Source: Palsa-739 sp035532535 (GTDB taxonomy: Bacteria > Actinomycetota > Thermoleophilia > Gaiellales > Gaiellaceae). Taken from it: 64,000 bases of DNA. The notes under the pieces are model-generated. The model made no database searches, was not told where the DNA came from, and worked only from the letters and a program-made list of their open reading frames with translations. Shown here one piece after another: positions 35,281-41,897 of the stretch (its first letter is position 1; each line of letters begins with the position of its first letter). The stretch spans positions 19,017 through 83,016 of the forward strand of contig DATKQT010000036.1 in the NCBI GenBank assembly GCA_035532535.1. The letters are read 5' to 3'. The position numbers and the translations under genes are program-made.

Positions 35281-35971
35281 CCGCTTTGCGCGCACCGCCT
35301 CGCAGGTGGCAGCGCATCAGGACGAGCGTGCCGCGGCGCTCGCCGGCGTCGTGCACGCGTTCGTGCTGCCGAGCGGCGACGAGCGGGCGCTCGACGTCGG
35401 CACCGGTGCGGGCGCGCTTGCGCTTGCGCTCGCACCGCTCGTGCGCGAAGTGGTCGGCGTCGACCGCGTGCCGGAGCTGCTCGAGCTGGCGCGCGATCGC
35501 GCCGCCGCCCACGCGACCGTCACCTTCGTCGAGGGCGACGCTGCGCATCTCCCGTTCGGCGACGGCTCCTTCGACCTGGCATGCACGCTGCGCACGCTCC
35601 ACCATGTGCCGCGGCCGGAGCTCGTCCTCGCCGAGCTCGTCCGGGTGACACGGCCGGGCGGCCGGCTTCTCGTCATCGACCAGATCGCGCCCGTCGACCC
35701 GCTGGCCGCGCTCGACCTCGATCGCTTCGAGCGCGCGCGCGACCCGAGCCACACGCGACTGCTGCCCGAGATCGATCTGCGGCAGCTGTTCGAGGCCAAC
35801 GAGCTCGTCCTCCTGCGGGACCGGCACGACGTCGAACGCCGGCCGCTCGACGCCTATCTCGATCTCGCAGCCTGCGGCGGCGACGAGCGGGCGCGGGCAC
35901 GTGCGTTGGCCCCCGAAGGCCAGGACGTCTACACGGCCCGACTGGGCTGGTACCTACTGCAGCGCGGGTGA
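35273..35971 (+). CDS. Class I SAM-dependent methyltransferase
   Basis: 232 aa from ATG 35273. SAM motif I LDVGTGAGALALALA, motif II VGVDRVPELLELA, then GDAAHLPFGDGSFDLA and HHVPRPELVLAELVRVTRPGGRLLV, the pattern of the UbiE/COQ5-like group. The substrate is unknown. The 3' end overlaps the convergent marR gene by 18 bp. Confidence 0.88.
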   Translation: MPDRFARTASQVAAHQDERAAALAGVVHAFVLPSGDERALDVGTGAGALALALAPLVREVVGVDRVPELLELARDRAAAHATVTFVEGDAAHLPFGDGSFDLACTLRTLHHVPRPELVLAELVRVTRPGGRLLVIDQIAPVDPLAALDLDRFERARDPSHTRLLPEIDLRQLFEANELVLLRDRHDVERRPLDAYLDLAACGGDERARARALAPEGQDVYTARLGWYLLQRG

Positions 35972-36382
35972 CTCGTGCAGCGTCGGGAGCTGGTCGACGG
36001 CCTCCCGTAGCTGCCGGCGCTCCGTCTCGAGGCCGGTGAACGACATCTCGAGACGTCGCTCTCCCTCGAGCGTCAGTCGCAGATACGCGACGCGGCCATC
36101 TCGTCCGGACTGCTCGCGCTCGACGAGCCCGCTCTCCTCGGCCCGGCTCACGAGCTCGGTGACGGTGCTCTGCGCGAGCTGCAGCCGGCGCGCGAGATCG
36201 GTCACGGTGGACTGTCCGCTGCCGTCGGGCGCCCCCTTGATCATCAGCAGCAGCAGGTAGCGCTGAGGCGTCAGCCCCGACCGTCGTGCAACGCGCTCGC
36301 TCTGGCGCAGGAACGAACGGAGCGCCGCACGGAAGCCGGCGACGGCGATGACGTCATCGATCTCGTGGCCCTCGAACCCCAT
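35954..36382 (-). CDS. MarR-family transcriptional regulator
   Basis: 142 aa from ATG 36382. Winged helix with recognition region VTDLARRLQLAQSTVTELVSRAEESGLV and wing RDGRVAYLRLTLEGER, typical MarR. TAGGAT (minus strand, 36391-36396) ends 8 nt before the ATG and includes the TAG stop of the upstream SDR gene, so the regulator can be expressed from its own leaderless promoter. Likely controls the SDR and perhaps itself; the ligand is unknown. Confidence 0.88.
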   Translation of the reverse strand: MGFEGHEIDDVIAVAGFRAALRSFLRQSERVARRSGLTPQRYLLLLMIKGAPDGSGQSTVTDLARRLQLAQSTVTELVSRAEESGLVEREQSGRDGRVAYLRLTLEGERRLEMSFTGLETERRQLREAVDQLPTLHESPALQ

Positions 36383-36393
36383 ACCCGGTAATC

Positions 36394-37143
36394 CTAGACC
36401 GGTCGGCGCGAAAAACCGAGGACGCGCGCGAATGTATTCGGTAGGAATGCTTGGAGCCGGCCGGCGATCCCGTAGTACCGGGGGACGCTCGTTTCGCCGC
36501 GTCCGTGCTCGAGCGATGCGAGCACGTGCGCGGCGACCGCCTCCGGGCCGACGACGAGCCGCTGCACGGGCCGGGGAAGCCACGACTGCGGGAACCCCTC
36601 GGTCTCGATGAAGCCGGGCTTGACCGTGTGCACCCGGATACGCCGCGGTCGCAGCTGCGCAGCGATCGAGCGCGAGAACGCGAGCTGCGCGTGCTTCGAC
36701 GCCGAGTACGGGCCGGAGGGCGGGAAGGCGACGTCCCCGGCCACGGACACGATGTTGACGACGTCCGCGGGCGCCGCCGCCTCGAGCCCGGGCAGGAAGG
36801 CGCGGAGGCACCACACGCTGCCGAGATAGTTGACGCGGATGACCTCCTCGATTGCCGCCGGATCGGCGTTCAGAAAGTTCGCGCGGCCCGGTATGCCCGC
36901 GTTGTTCACGAGGAGGTGGATCTGTGGGTGGCGCTCGAGCACCCGCGCCGCGGCTGTGTCGACCGCCTCGCGGTCGCCGACGTCGCAGACCTCGATCTCG
37001 CCGCCGGTCTCGTCCGCGAGCGCGCGGAGGCGATCCTCCCGGCGTGCGACGAGGACGCAGCGCCAGCCCTTGCGGGCGAGCCCGCGCGCGATCGCGGCGC
37101 CGATGCCGGAGGATGCACCGGTGACGACTGCGATCTTCTGCAT
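36394..37143 (-). CDS. Short-chain dehydrogenase/reductase
   Basis: 249 aa classical SDR. TGASSGIGAAIARGLA (cofactor glycine motif), NNAG, and YSASK active-site YxxxK. The VARREDR after the second strand suggests NADP preference. Minus-strand TAGGCT (37150-37155) ends 6 nt before ATG 37143. Divergent from fabI by 31 bp. The substrate is unknown; adjacency to marR suggests inducible expression. Confidence 0.9.
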   Translation of the reverse strand: MQKIAVVTGASSGIGAAIARGLARKGWRCVLVARREDRLRALADETGGEIEVCDVGDREAVDTAAARVLERHPQIHLLVNNAGIPGRANFLNADPAAIEEVIRVNYLGSVWCLRAFLPGLEAAAPADVVNIVSVAGDVAFPPSGPYSASKHAQLAFSRSIAAQLRPRRIRVHTVKPGFIETEGFPQSWLPRPVQRLVVGPEAVAAHVLASLEHGRGETSVPRYYGIAGRLQAFLPNTFARVLGFSRRPV

Positions 37144-37149
37144 CCGAGC

Positions 37150-37168
37150 AGCCTACGCCGACTAGGAT
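37150..37168. promoter_or_regulatory. Divergent leaderless promoters of the SDR gene and fabI
   Basis: TAGGCT on the minus strand (37150-37155) and TAGGAT on the plus strand (37163-37168), each ending 6 nt before its start codon (37143 and GTG 37175). Only 7 bp separate the two boxes. Confidence 0.6.
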
Positions 37169-37174
37169 CCGCCG

Positions 37175-37954
37175 GTGGCCGGAGACTTCGCAGGCAAGCG
37201 CGCGCTCGTGCTGGGTGTCGCGAACAAGCGCTCGATCGCCTGGGCGATCGCGCGGGAGCTGTCGGAGGGCGGCGCGAAGCTCGCGTTCACGTATCAGGGG
37301 GAGAGGATCGAGCAGAACGTCCGCGATCTTGCGGCAGGCGTCGACACGACGCTCGTCACCGAATGCGACGTGTGCTCGGACGACGACATCGACCGGGTCT
37401 TTGGCGAAGTCGCCGATGCATTCGGCGGTGAGCTCGACATCCTCGTCCACTCGGTCGCGTTCGCGCACGCCGAGGACCTCGAGGGCCGGTTCACCGACAC
37501 GCCGCGCGACCGCTTCTGGACCGCGATCGACGTGAGCGCGTACTCGCTCGTGGCGTGCGCGCGTGCGGCCGAGCCTCTGATGGCGAAGGCCGGCGGTGGC
37601 TCGATCGTGACGATGACCTATCTCGGCGGCGAGCGCGCAGTGCCGCACTACAACGTCATGGGCGTCGCGAAGGCGACGCTAGACGCATCGGTGCGCTACC
37701 TGGCCTGGGATCTCGGCGAGAAGAACATCCGCGTGAACGCGATCTCGGCGGGACCGGTGCGAACGCTCGCAGCGCGGTCGATCGCCGGCTTCCCGACGAT
37801 GGAGGCAATCGTCGAGGAGCGTGCGCCGCTGCACCGTCACGTCACGGCGGAGGACGTCGGCGCCGCTGCCGCCTATCTGCTCGGCGACGGCGCCAAGAAC
37901 GTCACGGGTACCACGCTGTACGTCGACAGCGGGTACCACGCGATGGGCATGTAG
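37175..37954 (+). CDS. fabI: Enoyl-[acyl-carrier-protein] reductase (NADH)
   Basis: 259 aa, GTG 37175. Last step of each fatty-acid elongation cycle. FabI-specific features: VLGVANKRSIAWAIA at the cofactor site, HSVAFA in place of NNAG, and the active-site pair Y159/K166 (Y-x6-K) in HYNVMGVAK. E. coli FabI has Tyr156/Lys163. Presence of FabI is of interest because many Actinobacteria use InhA of the same family. The end abuts the convergent peroxiredoxin gene with no gap. Confidence 0.93.
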   Translation: MAGDFAGKRALVLGVANKRSIAWAIARELSEGGAKLAFTYQGERIEQNVRDLAAGVDTTLVTECDVCSDDDIDRVFGEVADAFGGELDILVHSVAFAHAEDLEGRFTDTPRDRFWTAIDVSAYSLVACARAAEPLMAKAGGGSIVTMTYLGGERAVPHYNVMGVAKATLDASVRYLAWDLGEKNIRVNAISAGPVRTLAARSIAGFPTMEAIVEERAPLHRHVTAEDVGAAAAYLLGDGAKNVTGTTLYVDSGYHAMGM

Positions 37955-38413
37955 TCAGAGCGCCTGCGCGGCCGCGAGCAAGACGTCGAAATCGGGTAGC
38001 TCGGCGGGCTCGTAGCCCCACGCCCCTCGGATCATTCCTTCGCGGTCGATCAGGAACGCCGAACGCTGTGACACGTCGCGCAGGCCGCGGTGCTCGATCG
38101 CGACGCCGAAGCCGTGCGTCGCGTCGCCGTTCCAGTCCGAGAGGAGCGGGAAATCGAGGTCGAGCGCCTGCATCCAGGCGACGTGCGTCCACGGTGAGTC
38201 GCGTGAGATCGCGTACGGCTGCACGCCTGCGGCGCGGAACTCCTCGCTCCTGTCACGCAGGAGCTCCAGCTCGTTCGTTCAGGTCGAAGACCAGTCGAAG
38301 AGGTAGAAGAGCAACAGGATCGGCCCGTCGCCTACGAGCTGCCCGAAGGTCGCGCTCTCCTGCGGCGTTGTCCACACGCGTACCTCAGGAATCCGTTCGC
38401 CGACCGACAGCAT
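37955..38413 (-). CDS. Peroxiredoxin with in-frame TGA at the peroxidatic position (probable selenoprotein)
   Basis: The frame from ATG 38413 to TGA 37957-37955 is open for 152 codons except for one internal TGA at 38281-38279, codon 45. Reading that codon as selenocysteine gives ILLLFYLFDWSSTU followed by TNELELLRDR, a peroxiredoxin active site; Cys45 is the peroxidatic residue in E. coli BCP and M. tuberculosis AhpE. S42 fits the T/S of PxxxTxxC, though the proline is L38. Downstream the fold continues normally (AISRDSP, FPLLSDWNG, RSAFLIDREGMIRGAWGY), including the conserved arginine. A SECIS-like hairpin lies at 38246-38264. It is the last gene of a leftward ridA - GCS2 ligase - peroxiredoxin operon, 6 nt after the ligase stop. 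A conventional ORF call would start at 38224 and lose the active site. The alternative is a Cys-to-stop mutation. Confidence 0.85.
38246..38264 (-). promoter_or_regulatory. SECIS-like hairpin downstream of the in-frame UGA
   Basis: In the mRNA, GCUCCUG (38264-38258), loop CGUGA (38257-38253) and CAGGAGC (38252-38246) make a perfect 7-bp stem with a 5-nt loop. The stem begins 14 nt and the loop 21 nt after the UGA. Bacterial SECIS elements have a small apical loop with a G among its first two bases, about 16-37 nt after the UGA; here the second loop base is G. Confidence 0.75.
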
Positions 38414-38419
38414 GTTCGC

Positions 38420-39625
38420 TCACCCTACGGGAGGACCGATGTCCTCGGTTTGCGCGGCGATCTCGCGTACGACTTCGACGATGTCGCGGTTCGCGTTGAA
38501 GACGCGCAACTGCGCGTCGGCGCTGTTCCCTCGCCGGAGGATCGTCTCGATGCCCGCCAACTCGGCTTCGGAGCCGAGCTCGCGCGCATGCGGCTCCACA
38601 AGGCGCAGCGTCCGCCGGATCACCTGCGCGACCGGCAGACGGTTGCGTCGGCCGGTGTGCAGATCCATGACCGGCGCCTCGAGCCCGTAGCGCGCCGCCA
38701 GCCACTTGTTCTCGGTGGTGAGGATGCGGTGGAAGGACGGGATCTCTTCGCCGGCGTCGAAGCGCTCGCTGTAGTGCTTGACGAGCGCCTGGCAGAACGC
38801 TGTGATCGCAATCACGTCGTCGAGCCTCGTCACGGCGTCGCAGATGCGGATCTCGATCGTGCCCAGCCGGGGGTGGAGCCGGATGTCCCACCAGATGTGG
38901 GTGTAGTCGGCGATGCAACCGGTGCGCTCGAGCTGCCCGACGACCTCCGCGTAGTCCGCGTAGTCGCGGAAGCGCGGCGGCGGTCCCGAGCGCGGGAACG
39001 CAGCGAAGACCATGTGCCGCGACGACGCCAGACCCGTCGCCTCTCCGCGCCAGAAGGGCGAGCTCGCCGAGAGCGCGACGAGCTCGGCCAAGTGGCCGAT
39101 CAACCCGTTGACGACCTGGATCGCCTTCTCGGGATCGTCGACGGCGACGTGCACGTGCATTCCGAAGATGAGCTCGCGCCGCGCGATGTACTGGAGCTGG
39201 TCGACGAGCGCGCGATATCGGTCTTTCGCCGTGATCCGCTGGCGCTCGAACAGCGAGAACGGATGCGTGCCGGCCGAGCCGACACGCATGGAACGCTCGC
39301 GCGCGACCTCACCCACGTAGCCACGCAGCGTGCGGAGCTGCGCTGCGACGTCGCCGGCCGTGTGGCAGACCGGCGTCGCGATCTCGAGCACGGACTGCAT
39401 CAGCTCGGCATTGATGCGAGTTCCCAACTCGTGGCCGGCGACCGCCTCGAGCACCGTGTCGATGTGCTGCACGAGATCGAACGACTCGCCGTCGAGCAGC
39501 ATGTACTCCTCCTCGACGCCGAGCGTGTACACGTCGCTCTTGCCGAAGGCGTGATCGAGCACGCTGCCACCCTCGGCGTAGCGGCTGCCCTTGCCGGTGA
39601 TCGAAGGCGGGAAGATCTGGCTCAC
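38420..39625 (-). CDS. Carboxylate-amine ligase of the GCS2 (YbdK) family
   Basis: 401 aa from GTG 39625, which overlaps the ridA stop (GTGA). LGVEEEYMLLD, the HVHVAVDDPEKAI motif and TIEIRICD identify glutamate-cysteine ligase family 2; relatives make gamma-glutamylcysteine or other gamma-glutamyl amides weakly. It lies between ridA and the probable seleno-peroxiredoxin in one operon, which suggests supply of a low-molecular-weight thiol for the peroxidase. An N-terminal extension of the open frame to 39754 is a shadow of ridA. Confidence 0.85.
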   Translation of the reverse strand: MSQIFPPSITGKGSRYAEGGSVLDHAFGKSDVYTLGVEEEYMLLDGESFDLVQHIDTVLEAVAGHELGTRINAELMQSVLEIATPVCHTAGDVAAQLRTLRGYVGEVARERSMRVGSAGTHPFSLFERQRITAKDRYRALVDQLQYIARRELIFGMHVHVAVDDPEKAIQVVNGLIGHLAELVALSASSPFWRGEATGLASSRHMVFAAFPRSGPPPRFRDYADYAEVVGQLERTGCIADYTHIWWDIRLHPRLGTIEIRICDAVTRLDDVIAITAFCQALVKHYSERFDAGEEIPSFHRILTTENKWLAARYGLEAPVMDLHTGRRNRLPVAQVIRRTLRLVEPHARELGSEAELAGIETILRRGNSADAQLRVFNANRDIVEVVREIAAQTEDIGPPVG

Positions 39626-39993
39626 GGGAGCAGCGCCTCCGCTTCGATCTCGACGCGCCAGGCCGGGTCGAGGAGCCCGGCGACGACGACGAACGCCGAT
39701 GCAGGCTTCGTCGAGCCGAAGACCTCGCCGTGCGCGCGGCCGACCGCTTCCCAATCCGCAGCGTCGACGAGGTAGACGCGCGTCCGCACGACGTGCTCCG
39801 GCGCGGCGCCGAGCTCGGCGAGCGCGTCGACGATGATCTCGAGGCAGCGCTGCGCCTGCGCGTACGGATCGGCCGAGCCGGTGCCGATCGGCGCGGTGCC
39901 GGAGACGTGGATGTGGCGGCCGTCGCGTACGGCGCGTGAGTAGCCGACGGTCGCCGCCTGCGGAGAGATCGCCGGGACGAACTGGCGCTCCAT
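39622..39993 (-). CDS. RidA/YjgF-family protein
   Basis: 123 aa. First gene of the leftward operon. HIHVSGTAPIG, QAQRCLEIIVDALAELGA, and VVRTRVYLVD with the conserved arginine of imine deaminases. RidA hydrolyses reactive enamine/imine intermediates; this member may belong to a paralogous Rid subgroup. GATACT on the minus strand ends 6 nt before the ATG, a possible leaderless promoter with an imperfect first base. Confidence 0.85.
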   Translation of the reverse strand: MERQFVPAISPQAATVGYSRAVRDGRHIHVSGTAPIGTGSADPYAQAQRCLEIIVDALAELGAAPEHVVRTRVYLVDAADWEAVGRAHGEVFGSTKPASAFVVVAGLLDPAWRVEIEAEALLP

Positions 39994-40105
39994 CTACCTA
40001 GTATCGCTCCAGCGTGCGCGCGTTTCAGGCCCAGAGTCCGGCGGTGCAGACGCACGCGCGGGAGACCCGCCTGCTGAGGACGGCGCCGGCGAGCGGCGCC
40101 TAGGC

Positions 40106-40909
40106 GTGGACGCGCTGCGGGTCATCGATTCGTGGGGTGCGCGCACGGCCGCAGCCGGCGTCGTGCGTGCCGACACAGAGCTCGGCGTGCACGGGCCGCG
40201 CGAAACCGTGCTCCGCTGGGCATCGGTCACGAAGCTGCTGACCGGGGTCGCGGCGCTCGTGGCGGTGGAGGAGGGAACGGTCGACCTCGACGAGCCGGCT
40301 GGGCCGGATGGCTCGACGCTCCGGCATCTCCTCGCCCACGCGTCCGGGTTGCCGCCGGAGGAGGGTCCGCCGCTGATGCCGCCCGAGCGGCGGCGCGTCT
40401 ACTCCAACTACGGGATCGAGCTTGCGGCGGCGCTCGTCGCCGAGCGGGCCGGCATGCCATTCGAGGAGTACCTGCGCGGGGCGGTGCTCGAGCCGCTCGG
40501 CCTCGGCGGCGCGCTGCATGGCTCGCCCGCGTGGGGTTACCGTGGCGCGTTGGACGACTTGCTCGCGCTCGCCCGCGAGCTGCTCGAACCGACGCTCGTG
40601 GCGCCAGAGACGCTCGCCGAGGCGACGTCTGTCCAGTTTCCCGGGCTCGCGGGCGTTCTCCCGAGCTGGGGGCGAATGGACCCGAACGACTGGGGCCTCA
40701 CGTTCGAGCTCCGCGACGCCAAGTCGCCGCACTGGACGGGCACGCGCGCGTCGCCGCGCACGTTCGGCCACTTTGGCGCCGCCGGCACGTTCCTCTGGGT
40801 CGATCCGGACGCGCGCATCGCGCTCGGGGTGCTCACCGACCGCGAGTTCGGCGACTGGGCCAAGGAGGCGTGGCCCGCGCTGAGCGACTCAGTCGTCGTC
40901 GGCGAATAG
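40106..40909 (+). CDS. Serine hydrolase of the class C beta-lactamase/DD-peptidase family
   Basis: 267 aa from GTG 40106. S40-x-x-K43 in WASVTKLLTG, YSNYG as the YxN box, and the late HFGAAGTFLW as the H/KxG box. It is short and has no signal peptide, so it is probably a cytoplasmic esterase/amidase-like member and not a resistance enzyme. The upstream 112-bp gap contains no clear promoter. Overlaps the convergent cNMP gene by 21 bp. Confidence 0.82.
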   Translation: MDALRVIDSWGARTAAAGVVRADTELGVHGPRETVLRWASVTKLLTGVAALVAVEEGTVDLDEPAGPDGSTLRHLLAHASGLPPEEGPPLMPPERRRVYSNYGIELAAALVAERAGMPFEEYLRGAVLEPLGLGGALHGSPAWGYRGALDDLLALARELLEPTLVAPETLAEATSVQFPGLAGVLPSWGRMDPNDWGLTFELRDAKSPHWTGTRASPRTFGHFGAAGTFLWVDPDARIALGVLTDREFGDWAKEAWPALSDSVVVGE

Positions 40910-41260
40910 CGGGCGGATGAACTCGTCGAATGTGTCGCGGTCGCAGCTCGCGACCACCGCCGGCGTGATCGCCGACACGGTCGCCGTGCGCGGGACGTCC
41001 ATCGCGAGCGCGACCTCACCGAAGTAGTCGCCCGGCCGCAGCACGTTCCGGCCGCCAAAGCCTGCCTGGGTCACCGTCAGCATGCCGGCGAACAGGACGT
41101 AGAACCGGTCGCCGGGATCGCCCTCGCGGACGATCACCGTCCCCGGTGCCACCTCCTCGCGCTCCATCCGCTTCGCCAGCCGCGCCAGCGTCTCCCCGGG
41201 CAGCCCGGCGAGGAGCTCGACGCGGTTCAACTCGTGCTGGGTGGCCGAGGACCTGGGCAT
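40889..41260 (-). CDS. Single cyclic-nucleotide-binding domain protein
   Basis: 123 aa, one CNMP-binding fold only (LLAGLPGETLARLAKRM, VIVREGDPGDRFYVLFAGMLTV, then the phosphate-binding cassette RPGDYFGEVALAMDVPRTATV). The cassette has GE and RTA as in binding-competent domains. No DNA-binding or catalytic domain, so it probably acts as a ligand-sensing adaptor or is fused functionally to another protein. CACAAT ends 6 nt before the ATG. Confidence 0.82.
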   Translation of the reverse strand: MPRSSATQHELNRVELLAGLPGETLARLAKRMEREEVAPGTVIVREGDPGDRFYVLFAGMLTVTQAGFGGRNVLRPGDYFGEVALAMDVPRTATVSAITPAVVASCDRDTFDEFIRPLFADDD

Positions 41261-41301
41261 CGGCGCATTGTGCCGGTGGGTCCCCAGGCCCCCGAAGTTG
41301 A

Positions 41302-41317
41302 GCCGATCGGCCCATAG
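41302..41317. promoter_or_regulatory. 16-bp motif shared with 57759-57774
   Basis: GCCGATCGGCCCATAG occurs here and, identical over 16 bp, at 57759-57774. Both copies lie in divergent intergenic regions, 33-37 nt before a plus-strand ATG (41350 and 57811). The core GCCGATCGGC is palindromic. TTGAGC overlaps its left edge (41298-41303). Confidence 0.45.
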
Positions 41318-41349
41318 CGGACACCCGGGATGGCGTCGATCATCCCGGC

Positions 41350-41499
41350 ATGAGCGAACGCGGCCTCCATCGCATCGAGGACGACCTCGCAGAGACCTGG
41401 CTCGAGGACTGGGCCGGTGCGGGAGTCGCCGAGATCGAGGATTTCCTCGCCAAGCATGCGGCCTTCCTCAGCTTCCTCGAGGGTCACGCGGAGAGCTGA
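41350..41499 (+). CDS. Small acidic protein, 49 aa, function unknown
   Basis: ATG 41350 to TGA 41497-41499. The predicted peptide is acidic and helical (ERGLHRIEDDLAETWLEDWA then VAEIEDFLAKHAAFLSFLEG). Support: it fills the gap between divergent/convergent genes, carries the shared upstream motif at 41302, and its stop codon lies exactly in the loop of the terminator hairpin it would share with trxA. No family recognised. Confidence 0.6.
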   Translation: MSERGLHRIEDDLAETWLEDWAGAGVAEIEDFLAKHAAFLSFLEGHAES

Positions 41500-41511
41500 G
41501 GGCTCTCCGCG
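41487..41511. terminator. Shared hairpin between the 49-aa ORF and trxA
   Basis: CGCGGAGAGC (41487-41496), loop TGAGG, GCTCTCCGCG (41502-41511): a perfect 10-bp stem, between a plus-strand stop (41497-41499, in the loop) and the minus-strand trxA stop at 41521. No long U-tract on either side. Probably bidirectional. Confidence 0.7.
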
Positions 41512-41520
41512 TCCGCGCTC

Positions 41521-41832
41521 CTACTCCGCCAGTCCGAGCTGCTTCTCGAGCATCCCCTTCGGCATTGCGCCGACGGCGTTCGCCTTCGGCTCGCCGTTCT
41601 CGAAGAGGATCATGTTCGGGATCGACTGGATCCCGTACCGCATGGCGAGGGTCTGGTTCTCGTCGATGTTCACCTTGACGAGCTTCAGGTTCCGCTCTTC
41701 GGAGATGCGCTCGAGGACGGGCGAGACGGCGTGGCAGGGGCCGCACCATTCCGCCCAGAAGTCGACGAGCACGGGTCCCGTGCTCTGCAGCACCTCGTTC
41801 TCGAATGTCGCATCGGTGACGTCTTGAGCCAT
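41521..41832 (-). CDS. trxA: Thioredoxin
   Basis: 103 aa. Active site W-C30-G-P-C33 in FWAEWCGPCHAVSP; cis-proline in QSIPNMILF; C-terminal GAMPKGMLEKQL. Reduces protein disulfides and peroxiredoxins in the cytoplasm. AAAGGA precedes the ATG and TAGACA lies further upstream, so this gene has a leader and an SD, unlike many neighbours. Confidence 0.95.
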   Translation of the reverse strand: MAQDVTDATFENEVLQSTGPVLVDFWAEWCGPCHAVSPVLERISEERNLKLVKVNIDENQTLAMRYGIQSIPNMILFENGEPKANAVGAMPKGMLEKQLGLAE

Positions 41833-41897
41833 TTCAGTCCTTTCGGTATCTGGTCTGTCTAGAGAGAGAACGTCCCGCTCTACACTTCGCTTCCCGA

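Noticed and set aside
37955..38224. Truncated 89-aa peroxiredoxin starting at GTG 38224
   Set aside because: It would lack the whole active-site half; the upstream frame is clearly peroxiredoxin and joined through the in-frame TGA.
38279..38281. Frameshift or sequencing error explaining the peroxiredoxin TGA
   Set aside because: The frame is the same on both sides, so no indel is needed. A single-base substitution error remains possible, but the SECIS-like hairpin at correct spacing makes it less likely.
41227..41487. Minus-strand ORF of 86 aa opposite the 49-aa gene
   Set aside because: It ends within the cNMP gene, ignores the terminator, and is compositionally an antisense shadow.
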